From the NCBI GenBank assembly GCA_934101275.1, contig CAKOQM010000024.1:1-20374 (forward strand): a DNA stretch of 20,374 nt. The letters are read 5' to 3'. Positions 7,664 through 14,904 of the stretch are shown in pieces. The notes below the pieces were generated by a model. It was not told the DNA's origin, did no database searches, and saw only the letters and a program-made list of their open reading frames with translations. Made by a program: the position numbers and the translations under genes. Numbering within the stretch: the first letter of the stretch is position 1; each line of letters begins with the position of its first letter. The stretch is from an uncultured Bacilli bacterium (GTDB lineage: Bacteria > Bacillota_I > Bacilli_A > RF39 > UBA660).

Positions 7664-7767
7664 TTTTTAATTTTTACTATTATTTTTATTACTTTACCAA
7701 CTAAAAAATGTGCATTTTCTTATGAAAACACACATTTTAAATCGTAATGCACATAATTGTGCACTTT
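7603..7767. repeat. Palindrome-rich tract with an inverted 13-bp repeat
   Basis: AAAGTGCACAATT at 7603-7615 recurs as its exact reverse complement AATTGTGCACTTT at 7755-7767. Each copy is itself part of a local palindrome: AAAGTGCA-7-TGCACTTT starting at 7603, and GCACA-TAAT-TGTGC at 7749-7762. A third GTGCA-bearing hairpin (7705-7738) lies between them. Confidence 0.6.
7703..7738 (-). terminator. Strong Rho-independent terminator of the 139-aa gene
   Basis: Read on the minus strand, a 15-bp stem (AAAATGTGTGTTTTC with GAAAATGCACATTTT, loop ATAA) ends in six U. Two stem positions are G-U wobbles on the minus strand but A-C mismatches on the plus strand, so the minus-strand RNA is the form that folds. 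It lies about 85 bases downstream of the stop at 7822-7824. Confidence 0.7.
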
Positions 7768-7821
7768 ATTTAGAATTCAACGCTAATTCATTGCAGTTTT
7801 ATAAACTAATTCTTGCTAAAA

Positions 7822-8241
7822 TCACTTAACAAAAGCCTCTAATCTTTTTCTTTCCTCTTTGTTTGTAAAAAAATATAAAGAATCTGAAGTCAAAAAATCT
7901 CTAATATAAATTTTGTCGTTCAAGCTTAATAAGCTATCTACAATATATTTTAAATCTAATGGTTCCTTCCAAAAATCATGACAAGCATTTAAAAAATCAA
8001 CCAATATATCAGCATTTTTATATTTTATAAAAAAATCAATCAAAAACTTTTGATTATAATTAATGTAAATGCAGGTTAAAAATATTACACAGTCAAAATC
8101 ATTATCTCTAAGTAATTTATTAACAAATTGCAAATGTTCTTTTTCTGTCAAAAAAGTAACCATTATATGGTATGGTCCATTTTCATATTGATCTAATATT
8201 AATTGTTCTTTTTCTGTATATTTATTTAGTACTTTATCCAT
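7822..8241 (-). CDS. Hypothetical protein, 139 aa
   Basis: Family not recognised. The ATG at 8239-8241 (MDKVLNKYTEKEQ) is preferred: AGGAG is 10 bases upstream, while an in-frame TTG three codons earlier is one base from it. The sequence is mostly helical with aromatic and hydrophobic runs (HIMVTFL, CVIFLTCIYINYNQKFLIDFF, ADILVDFLNACHDFW) in a soluble arrangement with charged faces; no clear membrane segment. The alternating helix pattern suggests a small all-helical or helical-repeat fold. It has its own terminator downstream and probably its own transcript. Setting: accessory patch next to tRNA-Thr. Confidence 0.65.
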   Translation of the reverse strand: MDKVLNKYTEKEQLILDQYENGPYHIMVTFLTEKEHLQFVNKLLRDNDFDCVIFLTCIYINYNQKFLIDFFIKYKNADILVDFLNACHDFWKEPLDLKYIVDSLLSLNDKIYIRDFLTSDSLYFFTNKEERKRLEAFVK

Positions 8242-8277
8242 TTTTTTCAAACTCCTATCTATAAAATATTTTAAGAT

Positions 8278-8322
8278 AAGCCAAAAAATTTCATTGATTG
8301 TAAAATCCTTGTGATTTGGCTT
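8278..8322. repeat. Inverted repeat AAGCCAAA / TTTGGCTT between small genes
   Basis: An 8-bp perfect stem (8278-8285 with 8315-8322) with a 29-base loop lies between the 44-aa ORF and the 139-aa gene. On the plus strand it is followed by TTTATTATAT, on the minus strand by ATCTTAAAAT. It may be a weak terminator or a protein site. Confidence 0.35.
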
Positions 8323-8368
8323 TTTATTATATTTGTTGACTTTTGAAACTAAAATTCACCTTTAGAAT

Positions 8369-8503
8369 TTACTCTTTTATTTCGTATAAAAGTTCTATTT
8401 TTGCTTTAGCAATGTCATAACTAACGTCTGTAATAAAGCTATCATGAAATTCATGATAATATTCTATAAATCCATTTAAATTTTCTTTTATGATTTTATT
8501 CAT
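8369..8503 (-). CDS. Small ORF, 44 aa, possible N-terminal fragment of a longer protein
   Basis: Encodes 44 residues including IEYYHEFHDSFITDVSYD (13-30). AGAGGA sits 5 bases before the ATG, so initiation is well supported. The frame ends in TAA after KIELLYEIKE in the middle of what reads like a strand, and the FHDSxI-type opening is reminiscent of the first strand-turn of small immunity-like or uncharacterised 130-150 aa proteins. The likely reading is a gene truncated by an early stop or deletion, or a genuine microprotein. It starts 24 bases after the DUF488-like gene and is probably on its transcript. Confidence 0.45.
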   Translation of the reverse strand: MNKIIKENLNGFIEYYHEFHDSFITDVSYDIAKAKIELLYEIKE

Positions 8504-8527
8504 ATTTTCCTCTTTCTGCAACACTTC

Positions 8528-9175
8528 CTAATGCAATGTATCAATTTTTTTAGTTTTTGCTAATGAATTTTTATGGCACTCTTTTTTAATCTCATCAGTA
8601 CTACACCTAAGGTTATAGATTTCATCTTTAAAAGAATCATCATACTCACTTCTTTCATTTTCTAATGCCTTTAATTTTTCTTTTTTTTCGAATAAATATA
8701 GTGCCCTTAGAGAATTAAATCCTTTCATGTTTCTATTGCATCTCATGGTATCTTCTAAATATTGTTTAATATATGCTGGTCTTTCTACCACTTCTATTTT
8801 ATCACCATTAGCTTTTTGTTCAGGCACATTTACATCTAATAATATTTCAAACCAGGCAGCCACGATATGCCTATGACAAAATTTAACATTCGATTCATAA
8901 CATAATAATATTGAGTTATCTAATTTTTGATAAACTTCTTCTGGATTCAATTTTTGTAATACTTGGTTCCAATATTCCTGAACATAATATCTATTGTTTT
9001 CTTCTTCCGAAACTTTTCCAATATTATCGTGCCATTGTTTCCAAAAAGAAAGTTTTGGAGCTAACTTAGGATAACATTTTTCTTGATAATTGGCATCTTT
9101 TCCCCGGTTACCAGAAATAGAATACGTAATATATTTGTCTGACTTCCAATCATTATAACTACTTGTACTAATCAT
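8528..9175 (-). CDS. DUF488-like protein
   Basis: 215 residues from the ATG at 9173-9175, chosen over a GTG three codons earlier because AGGGTG lies 6 bases upstream. The diagnostic stretch LCYESNVKFCHRHIVAAW at 91-108 (CYE...FCHRH) is the conserved signature of DUF488, preceded by the family's L-P-E-E-V-x-x-K-L-x-x-x-LLCYE run. The N-terminus (MISTSSYNDW, ITYSISGNRG) matches the early strand and loop of that fold. The C-terminal ~75 residues are charged and helical (KEKLKALENERSEYDDSF) and extend beyond the usual domain. The biochemical function of DUF488 is not established; the Cys/His residues suggest metal or nucleotide binding. It probably has an extended -10 (TGATACAAT, 9254-9262). Confidence 0.75.
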   Translation of the reverse strand: MISTSSYNDWKSDKYITYSISGNRGKDANYQEKCYPKLAPKLSFWKQWHDNIGKVSEEENNRYYVQEYWNQVLQKLNPEEVYQKLDNSILLCYESNVKFCHRHIVAAWFEILLDVNVPEQKANGDKIEVVERPAYIKQYLEDTMRCNRNMKGFNSLRALYLFEKKEKLKALENERSEYDDSFKDEIYNLRCSTDEIKKECHKNSLAKTKKIDTLH

Positions 9176-9253
9176 AAGTTTCACCCTTTCAAACTATCTT
9201 TTTTTATCTTTAACTTCAAAATGATTACTTACATCAGAAATCATTCTTTTTCT

Positions 9254-9262
9254 ATTGTATCA
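9254..9262 (-). promoter_or_regulatory. Extended -10 element upstream of the DUF488-like gene
   Basis: TGATACAAT on the minus strand matches the TGnTATAAT extended -10 form, about 80 bases before the start codon and directly after the tRNA terminator. No good -35 is seen. Confidence 0.4.
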
Positions 9263-9278
9263 TAGCTTAGCAGATTAT

Positions 9279-9306
9279 AAAAAAAACTACCTTGTGAGTA
9301 GTTTTT
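9279..9306 (-). terminator. Terminator following tRNA-Thr
   Basis: On the minus strand the stem AAAAACTAC / GTAGTTTTT (9 bp, loop TCACAAG) is followed by a run of eight T in all (9279-9286 complement), 35 bases after the tRNA 3' end. The arms are also U-rich on the plus strand. Confidence 0.8.
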
Positions 9307-9340
9307 ATGTTATCTCGAAAATACGAGTATTTAAACAACA

Positions 9341-9414
9341 TGGTGCCGATTGGCAGAATTGAACTGCCCTCTGATGCTTACCATGCATCTGTACTACCAC
9401 TGTACTAAATCGGC
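9341..9414 (-). tRNA. tRNA-Thr (anticodon GGU)
   Basis: A full cloverleaf can be drawn on the minus strand: acceptor GCCGATT with AATCGGC, positions 8-9 TA, D arm GTAC-AGTGGTA-GTAC, anticodon arm GATGC-ATGGTAA-GCATC, variable loop AGAG, T arm GGCAG-TTCAATT-CTGCC, discriminator A and an encoded CCA. The anticodon loop gives U33 and G34-G35-U36, reading ACC and ACU (Thr). The total is 74 bases with CCA. The 3' end faces the accessory patch at 5.3-9.3 kb, the orientation expected if the tRNA end had served as an integration target; no second copy of the tRNA end was found. Confidence 0.9.
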
Positions 9415-9422
9415 ATACATTA

Positions 9423-9450
9423 ATCTTATCATAAAATAAGACTAATGCAA
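9423..9450 (-). promoter_or_regulatory. Promoter of tRNA-Thr
   Basis: TTGCAT (9445-9450), 16 bases, TAAGAT (9423-9428), with a TG one base before the -10. The -10 ends 8 bases before the mature tRNA 5' end. Confidence 0.6.
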
Positions 9451-9476
9451 GATAAAATGAATTTATAACTTAAAAT

Positions 9477-10094
9477 TTATTTTAAACCTTGAACTTTATT
9501 AGAAAGATTAACAAAATCATCGTTACCTTCATAATATCTACGGTCAAATAAAATCCAACCATCAGAGGCATTTTCAACCTGAGGTTTAATTGAATTTTTA
9601 ATATCTTCAGGATAATATTCAATATCCTTTAAGGCATTTTCTAAAGTAAAATATCCGTCCATTTCATATTTTTTAGCTTGGATATCAGACTCTAATTTGC
9701 TGACGTATAAAACAAATTTGGCATCTTTTGTTTCCTCAGCAACTGCTTCATCATATAAACGCAAAAGTTCATCACGTATTTGTAATGGTTCAAGCATAGA
9801 TATGATATTTTCTCTATCTACTTCTTTCTTTTCTTCTTTAGATAAAACACTACGTTCAGAAGTTTTGGCTTTTACAAGTTCTTTTACAAATAACATTTTA
9901 TAAATTTTAGCAAAATCAATGTCACGATAACCTTTTAGTTCACTCATAATACCAATTACTAATGTCATAGTACCATAAATATGATCAGCAACAGATTCAA
10001 TCTTATCGGCTGGAATACCAACCTCTTTCCAACCTGTACGAATGACATCCTTTAGTTTGTTAGCTTCTAAATAAAAATTTATTACATTTTCCAT
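9477..10094 (-). CDS. HD-fold (YfbR/HDDC2-like) protein with a replaced HD pair
   Basis: The 205-residue protein reads like the HD_3 5'-deoxynucleotidase family: LKDVIRTGWKEVGIP, then ESVADHIYGT at 33-42 with the first expected histidine (H38). Where the family has the metal-binding His-Asp (KMLLIHDLVE), this protein has KMLFVKELVKA, so HD is replaced by Lys71-Glu72. The later Asp of the KLD motif appears as Glu135 in VSKLESDIQA. The framework is kept but three of four metal ligands are changed, so it is probably not a standard phosphohydrolase and may be a binding protein. The alignment is by eye. Its ribosome site AAGGGAG is rather far (11 bases). It is a single gene between tRNA-Thr and feoB with its own promoter. 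Confidence 0.75.
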   Translation of the reverse strand: MENVINFYLEANKLKDVIRTGWKEVGIPADKIESVADHIYGTMTLVIGIMSELKGYRDIDFAKIYKMLFVKELVKAKTSERSVLSKEEKKEVDRENIISMLEPLQIRDELLRLYDEAVAEETKDAKFVLYVSKLESDIQAKKYEMDGYFTLENALKDIEYYPEDIKNSIKPQVENASDGWILFDRRYYEGNDDFVNLSNKVQGLK

Positions 10095-10119
10095 ATTTCA
10101 AATGTCTCCCTTCGGTTAT

Positions 10120-10147
10120 ATTATATCATTCTGAAATAACTTTGCAA
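10120..10147 (-). promoter_or_regulatory. Promoter of the HD-like gene
   Basis: TTGCAA (10142-10147), 16 bases, TATAAT (10120-10125) preceded by TGA, i.e. an extended -10. It starts transcription about 20 bases before the ribosome binding site. Confidence 0.7.
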
Positions 10148-10185
10148 ATAAATTTTAAAATCAAACTTATTTGTCTCAAAATCGA

Positions 10186-12135
10186 CTATGTCAACAAGAA
10201 ATGAATAATTAATGTTAAAAATAAACCGGTCACAGTTGGAATTAAAAGGGCCAAAAAGGTATAACTCCAACTTTTACTTTCTTTTTTTATTGATAAAAGG
10301 GTTGTTGTACATGGATAATGACAAAGGGAAATGATTAAAAAGCATATGGCTGTTATGTATGTCCAACCATTATTTACTAAAATATGTCTTAAACTTTCCA
10401 TTGATGTATAAGAAACCAAGGCGTTACTTTTGGTATAACAAAGTAAAAGTGATGGGATAACGATTTCATTCGCAGGCATTCCTAAGATAAAGGCTAAAAT
10501 AATAGCCCCATCAAGGCCAAATAAATGACCAAAAGCATTTAATTTATTAACTAACAATAAAAGAAAAGTACTATTTCCTAATTGCCAAGAAGCTAAAAGA
10601 TAAATTAAAATTCCTAAAGGAAAGGAAACTAACATGGCTCTTTTTAAAACAGGAAAGGCTTTTTCTTTTAAGGCTTGTGAAAAAGTTTTCCAGATAGATG
10701 GTCTTCTAAAAGTTGGTAATTCTAAAATAAACATAACTTCTTCTTTTTTAAAGATAAAATGATTCAAAATTTTTGTCCAAAGAAAAGTTAAAATAATACC
10801 CAAAATGATAATTAGTAATAATCCTAATGCAACTAAAAGACTACTAAATAAGGAATTATCTGTCACAAAAAATAAGCTTATCATTGTTATCATCGCGGGA
10901 AAACGACCATTACAAGGCATGAAATTATTAGTTAACATGGCTAAAAGACGCATTTTTTTATCTTCCATAATTCTTGAGTTAGTGACTCCAATCGCGTTAC
11001 AGCCAAGTCCCATGCACATCGTTAAACTTTGTTTGCCACAAGAGCCACATTTTTTAAAGGGTTTATCCATATTAAACGCTATTCTTGGAAACAAACCATA
11101 ATCTTCTAAATAGGAAAAAAGAGGAAAGAAAATAATCAGTGGCGGCATCATAACGGATACTACCCAATAAAAGGTCCGATAACCTCCTAAAATGAGAGGA
11201 TGTAAAATAAAATCAGGTAAAAAAGAAAAGAACATTAATAAATATTTTTCACCACTTGCGAAAAAAGAAAACATAAAGTCTGATGGAATATTTGACGCAA
11301 AAATAGTTAACCAAAGAATAACTAAAAAAATGATACTGGTGACAACAAAAGAAGAAATTTTATGACTAAGAATTTTATTCCAGAAAATATCTTCTTTTTT
11401 TAAAGTTTGCTCTTTTCTTTCAACAATATCTTCTAGTAACTTATCTGTACAATGAATATAACTTTTTAATAGTTCTTCCCGACTTATATAGTTTTTATAA
11501 AAACGTAACACTTTTTGTAAACTTTCATTTTTACAAGGTTTTTCTTGATATAAATAAGAAACAGGTTTATCAACATAGGAATTTGTTAGTTTTAAGTAAT
11601 TAGCCATTTTGCCTTCATGTTTTACTTTAAAAATATTAGGATTTACTTTAAAATGATTCATTTCATCACATAATCTAGCACACCCAGTTCCATCGCTTGC
11701 TTTTGTAATAACAATAGGAACATTTAATCTTTGTTGTAATTTAATAACATCAATATTTATCTTTTGGGATGTTGCTTCATCCATTAAATTTAAACAGATA
11801 ATTACTTTATCAGTAATATCTAAAACTTCTAAAAGTAAAACTATACTTCTTTCTATATTCGAGGCATCTAAAACAACCACAGCTAAATCATAATCTAAAG
11901 AACAGACAAAGGATGAGGCAATTTTTTCTTCTTTACTTTCACCTATCAATGAATAAGTTCCCGGTAGATCAACAACTTCCCAAAGCGTATCTTTATAGCT
12001 AAATGTAGCATAGGCATTTTTAACTGTTTTTCCTGTCCAATTACCCGTATGTTCATTTTTATGAGTTAAAAAATTAAATAACGAGGATTTACCTACATTA
12101 GGATTACCAACAAAACAAGCTCTTTTCTTTTTCAT
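10186..12135 (-). CDS. feoB: Ferrous iron transporter FeoB, short variant
   Basis: Polytopic Fe(II) importer with an N-terminal GTPase. The G motifs are visible: GNPNVGKS at 10-17, a switch threonine in NWTGKTVKN, DLPG at 56-59 and NLMD at 116-119. A helical spacer leads to the first membrane helix (near residue 260). The gate region contains CGSCGKQSLTMCMGLGCNAI, cysteine-rich as in the Clostridia/Bacilli short FeoB group, followed by NFMPCNGRFPAM and several more helices to the end. The length is 649 residues against ~750-800 for the E. coli type. The start at 12133-12135 is preferred over the ATG four codons earlier: it overlaps the feoA stop as ATGA and has GGTGAT just upstream. Coupled translation with feoA is expected. 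Confidence 0.95.
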   Translation of the reverse strand: MKKKRACFVGNPNVGKSSLFNFLTHKNEHTGNWTGKTVKNAYATFSYKDTLWEVVDLPGTYSLIGESKEEKIASSFVCSLDYDLAVVVLDASNIERSIVLLLEVLDITDKVIICLNLMDEATSQKINIDVIKLQQRLNVPIVITKASDGTGCARLCDEMNHFKVNPNIFKVKHEGKMANYLKLTNSYVDKPVSYLYQEKPCKNESLQKVLRFYKNYISREELLKSYIHCTDKLLEDIVERKEQTLKKEDIFWNKILSHKISSFVVTSIIFLVILWLTIFASNIPSDFMFSFFASGEKYLLMFFSFLPDFILHPLILGGYRTFYWVVSVMMPPLIIFFPLFSYLEDYGLFPRIAFNMDKPFKKCGSCGKQSLTMCMGLGCNAIGVTNSRIMEDKKMRLLAMLTNNFMPCNGRFPAMITMISLFFVTDNSLFSSLLVALGLLLIIILGIILTFLWTKILNHFIFKKEEVMFILELPTFRRPSIWKTFSQALKEKAFPVLKRAMLVSFPLGILIYLLASWQLGNSTFLLLLVNKLNAFGHLFGLDGAIILAFILGMPANEIVIPSLLLCYTKSNALVSYTSMESLRHILVNNGWTYITAICFLIISLCHYPCTTTLLSIKKESKSWSYTFLALLIPTVTGLFLTLIIHFLLT

Positions 12136-12359
12136 ATTATCACCCATATTAAAGAGGCGTCTTCATCACGAAGTGTAAATATTGTACTTGTTGTTTTATA
12201 AGCCCTTGCGCCTTTTAAAGGACTTTCTAACATACCGGTTATTGTTTTACCTTCTAAAACACCAAAATGTAATAATTTAAAACGTTTTTTCTCTGGTAAG
12301 AAAATACTTTTAATTATAACAGGTTCATTTAAAGGAATATCTGTTAATTTTTTTAGCAT
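12132..12359 (-). CDS. feoA: FeoA, SH3-like partner of FeoB
   Basis: 75-residue FeoA-domain protein (LTDIPLNEPVIIKSI, then LLHFGVLEGKTITGML and a final IFTLRDEDASLIWV strand), the usual size. FeoA is a small cytoplasmic beta-barrel needed for FeoB activity. The ATG at 12357-12359 is preferred because AGGATGTGA lies upstream and the product then starts exactly where the domain does. An ATG 18 codons earlier (12411-12413) has no ribosome site and would add a non-conserved tail. It overlaps feoB by 4 bases. No Fur or DtxR box could be recognised in the 80-base region shared with the divergent gene. Confidence 0.88.
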   Translation of the reverse strand: MLKKLTDIPLNEPVIIKSIFLPEKKRFKLLHFGVLEGKTITGMLESPLKGARAYKTTSTIFTLRDEDASLIWVII

Positions 12360-12438
12360 ACTATCACATCCTATTAATAAGTTATGCCATTCTAAAATAT
12401 TTGTCCTATGCATATCTTTTTAAAAAGGGGGCTTTTTT

Positions 12439-12714
12439 ATGTTTCCTTTTAATATCGACCCACAACTTTATGCTTTATCAGCCACTTTAGTTGGAGCCGC
12501 CATTGCCCCGACAATGAATTCTTTAGAAAACGTAAGCATTGGTAACTGGCTTGTTTTACTAGGAGATTATTTACTTGCCTACTCAGGCCAACTGGCTCTT
12601 ATAAATAATAAGCAAAATATGCAAAATCAAAATATAGATATTAATACTATTTTGAATACTTTAAAAAAAATAGAAGATGAGCTTGCAAAATTAAAAAAAG
12701 AAGGCAAAATTTAA
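12439..12714 (+). CDS. Small membrane-associated hypothetical protein, 91 aa
   Basis: Family not recognised. Residues 10-26 (LYALSATLVGAAIAPTM) and 32-56 (VSIGNWLVLLGDYLLAYSGQ region) are hydrophobic stretches that could be two short or re-entrant membrane segments. The C-terminal third (INTILNTLKKIEDELAKLKK) is a leucine-heptad coiled coil. The ribosome site GGGGG lies 7 bases before the ATG and in the loop of a small hairpin (AAAAAG-GGGG-CTTTTT, 12422-12437). It runs divergently from feoA and converges on dnaI, sharing a TTAA so that both stop codons overlap (12711-12714). It may be a membrane-tethered oligomer; role unknown. Confidence 0.7.
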   Translation: MFPFNIDPQLYALSATLVGAAIAPTMNSLENVSIGNWLVLLGDYLLAYSGQLALINNKQNMQNQNIDINTILNTLKKIEDELAKLKKEGKI

Positions 12715-13583
12715 TGTCTTCTATTTTCACTAATCATTTCCGTATCTAAAGAAAGTTGTTTAATTCTTTCCATAATTCTTCGTGATTTTATTTTTTCTTC
12801 ACTAGAATCATCCATACAAAAATGTTTTTCTAATTCCGAAAGAGTTAAATTAGATGTAAAGAATGTTGTTAAATTACGATTCATTCTCGACTGTAAAATT
12901 GTCCCTAATACTTCATCTCTTCCCCACTCACTCACCTTCTCAGCCCCAATATCATCGATACATAAAATATCGACAGTTTGATAATCTTTAAGACGTGCTT
13001 CGTACTGTTCCCAGTCAGATTTAAGAATACGTAATACTTCAGGAAAATAAATAATTTTGACCCGAACATCTTTTTTTTCTTCTAACTCATGTAATAAAGC
13101 ACTAATCAAAAATGTTTTTCCAGAACCAAAATTACCATGCAAATAAAGGCCTTTCAGCGGTTTATCAAAAGAAAATTCTTGATAAAAATTATCGAGCCAT
13201 TTAATCACACTGCTTCTTTTTTTATCTTTAACATCAATATCTTTCATTCGGGCACTGGTATTTATTTGTTCCTCACTCAATTTTTGGCTTTTCTCCATGA
13301 CCTCTTTTTTCTTGTATTTACAAGGCGTATACGTTGAATAAATATTTTCTTTATCTTTTCGAAGCATTTTAACATGGCCTTTTAAATCATTTTTACAAGC
13401 ATATAGTCCTGGGCAAGTTTGACAATTTTGTAATTCTGTTAAAATATCTAAGATTTTGGTTGTTCTTATAAGAGCCTCTTCTTCTGTTAAATGAAGTTTA
13501 GTCACTAAAGTCTTAAAGGCCGGATTTTTTAAAGCTTCCTCATAGTTTTTTTGTAAACTTTCATAATCTTTTTTAAAATACAT
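12711..13583 (-). CDS. dnaI: Primosomal helicase loader DnaI
   Basis: AAA+ ATPase that loads the replicative helicase with DnaB/DnaD in Bacillus-type primosomes. From the ATG at 13581-13583 (AAAGGTG 6 bases upstream, better than the GTG three codons earlier) the 290-residue product shows an N-terminal helicase-binding domain with cysteines C54, C57, C63 and C88 that fit the DnaI zinc site. These are followed by Walker A GNFGSGKT at 150-157, Walker B DILCIDD at 205-211 and sensor I TSN near 243. The arginine-rich C-terminus (IKSRRIMERIK) fits the arginine finger and sensor II. It is 16 bases downstream of dnaB, in the same operon. Confidence 0.93.
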   Translation of the reverse strand: MYFKKDYESLQKNYEEALKNPAFKTLVTKLHLTEEEALIRTTKILDILTELQNCQTCPGLYACKNDLKGHVKMLRKDKENIYSTYTPCKYKKKEVMEKSQKLSEEQINTSARMKDIDVKDKKRSSVIKWLDNFYQEFSFDKPLKGLYLHGNFGSGKTFLISALLHELEEKKDVRVKIIYFPEVLRILKSDWEQYEARLKDYQTVDILCIDDIGAEKVSEWGRDEVLGTILQSRMNRNLTTFFTSNLTLSELEKHFCMDDSSEEKIKSRRIMERIKQLSLDTEMISENRRH

Positions 13584-13599
13584 TCTTCTCACCTTTTAT

Positions 13600-14880
13600 C
13601 TATTCATATTTTTTTAGCATGCTTTCTAATTCTTTTTCTTCTTCTTCGGTCATACTTTCTTTACTTATTTTTTCATCAAACCAAACAGGCGGTTCTTCCG
13701 ATACTTTTTTTACCGAAACTTTATTAAATTTATTAACATATTTTTTATGTTCTTTTTCAGCCACTTCCATCGCGTCTTTCGCTGTTTCAATACCAAGTCG
13801 TTTCCATTGACCTGCGATAGTCTCGACAAAGGCATTATTTAATTTATTATTATTCTTCTTTAAAACGTAATCAATTAACACATTAACAACAGCAGGTTTG
13901 AGTTCAATATCTACTAAAAGATACTCAAGTAATTTTAAATCCCTAGCTGTTGGAGTTCCTGTTTTATATTTGGCACATAAAAAATCATAAGGTGTTGTGT
14001 TTTCAAAGACTTCAATGATGCGACCTTTTTTCGAAGTGTCCCCACTTGGATTTTTTAAATATTCTGGTTGGGTACGATAAATAAGGGTAGGAAGTTTCCC
14101 ATGATTATTATATTGATAATATTTTCTTGTTTGAAGACGAAGGGTATCTTTGTCAATCGCGCCTTTTTCATTAAGAGAAAGTCTTATAATTTCACACATT
14201 TTTAATGTATCAATATTATAAACAAAAGAAAGGTTATTAATAAGAGAACGCATCCGTTTATTTAAAACTTTTTCATTTAAAAGACCTTTTGGTAAAGAAG
14301 AAACAAGTAAATCAAAATCAATTTGATCTTGCATATTTAAAGGAAGCGTTTCTCTTCCTAAAGCTTCGATGACGGGTGGCTCGGAGGAGGATTTAAAGAC
14401 CTCATCAAAATGAGCCGTGACTTCTTCATAGCCTTTTAAATTAATATTTAAAACACTATATTCTTTTTTTAAAAGATTGTATTCAAAAGCCCCGATGTTA
14501 TTATACAAAATCACATTAAAAATAGGATTTTGAAAAAACTCTTTAGGATTCATAGGTGAATAAAGTTCATAAACATAGTTATTAGGTTCATCACTCATGA
14601 AATACGTTCTTAAAAGGCCCACACTTTCAAGAGTTTGACGAGCGAGTTTAATACTATCTAAATTCGTTTTTAAAATCGTCATTAAATGATGATGGTTATA
14701 ATCGGCACTAACAAAAGTATAACGATCTAAATCCCGCCACAAAGTAAGATATAAACTAACAGCTAAAGAGCCTATAATGGGTTCATAAAAACTGACCAAA
14801 TATTTACGGTCTTGATCGGTTAAAATGGTTTTATTAATAACCATATATTTATCTGCGGGTAAAAGAGTAACCATCGCCAT
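13600..14880 (-). CDS. dnaB: Replication initiation and membrane attachment protein DnaB (Bacillus type)
   Basis: 426 residues from the ATG at 14878-14880, chosen because AAGGCGG lies 7 bases upstream and a promoter ends just before it; an earlier in-frame start would lie inside that promoter. The N-terminal DnaB_2/DnaD-like winged helix (LLPADKYMVINKTILTDQDR, FYEPIIGSLAVSLYLTLW, then LLRTYFM) and the C-terminal helical ssDNA-binding domain with YxxxI-type LPTLIYRTQPEYL and LLEYLLVDIELKPAVVNVLI are recognisable. It is not the hexameric helicase of E. coli. The highly acidic tail (MTEEEEKELESMLKKYE) is typical. First gene of dnaB-dnaI. nrdR, which precedes dnaB in B. subtilis, is absent here. 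Confidence 0.9.
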   Translation of the reverse strand: MAMVTLLPADKYMVINKTILTDQDRKYLVSFYEPIIGSLAVSLYLTLWRDLDRYTFVSADYNHHHLMTILKTNLDSIKLARQTLESVGLLRTYFMSDEPNNYVYELYSPMNPKEFFQNPIFNVILYNNIGAFEYNLLKKEYSVLNINLKGYEEVTAHFDEVFKSSSEPPVIEALGRETLPLNMQDQIDFDLLVSSLPKGLLNEKVLNKRMRSLINNLSFVYNIDTLKMCEIIRLSLNEKGAIDKDTLRLQTRKYYQYNNHGKLPTLIYRTQPEYLKNPSGDTSKKGRIIEVFENTTPYDFLCAKYKTGTPTARDLKLLEYLLVDIELKPAVVNVLIDYVLKKNNNKLNNAFVETIAGQWKRLGIETAKDAMEVAEKEHKKYVNKFNKVSVKKVSEEPPVWFDEKISKESMTEEEEKELESMLKKYE

Positions 14881-14904
14881 AACAAGACCGCCTTTCTGTT
14901 TCTT

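Noticed and set aside
9341..9360. tRNA-Thr 3' end as attL/attR of the 5.3-9.3 kb patch
   Set aside because: I found no second copy of the tRNA end near the ohyA side and no integrase, so no attachment site is annotated.
12360..12413. Longer FeoA start at 12413 giving 18 extra residues
   Set aside because: No ribosome site at the upstream ATG, and the FeoA domain begins exactly at the inner ATG.
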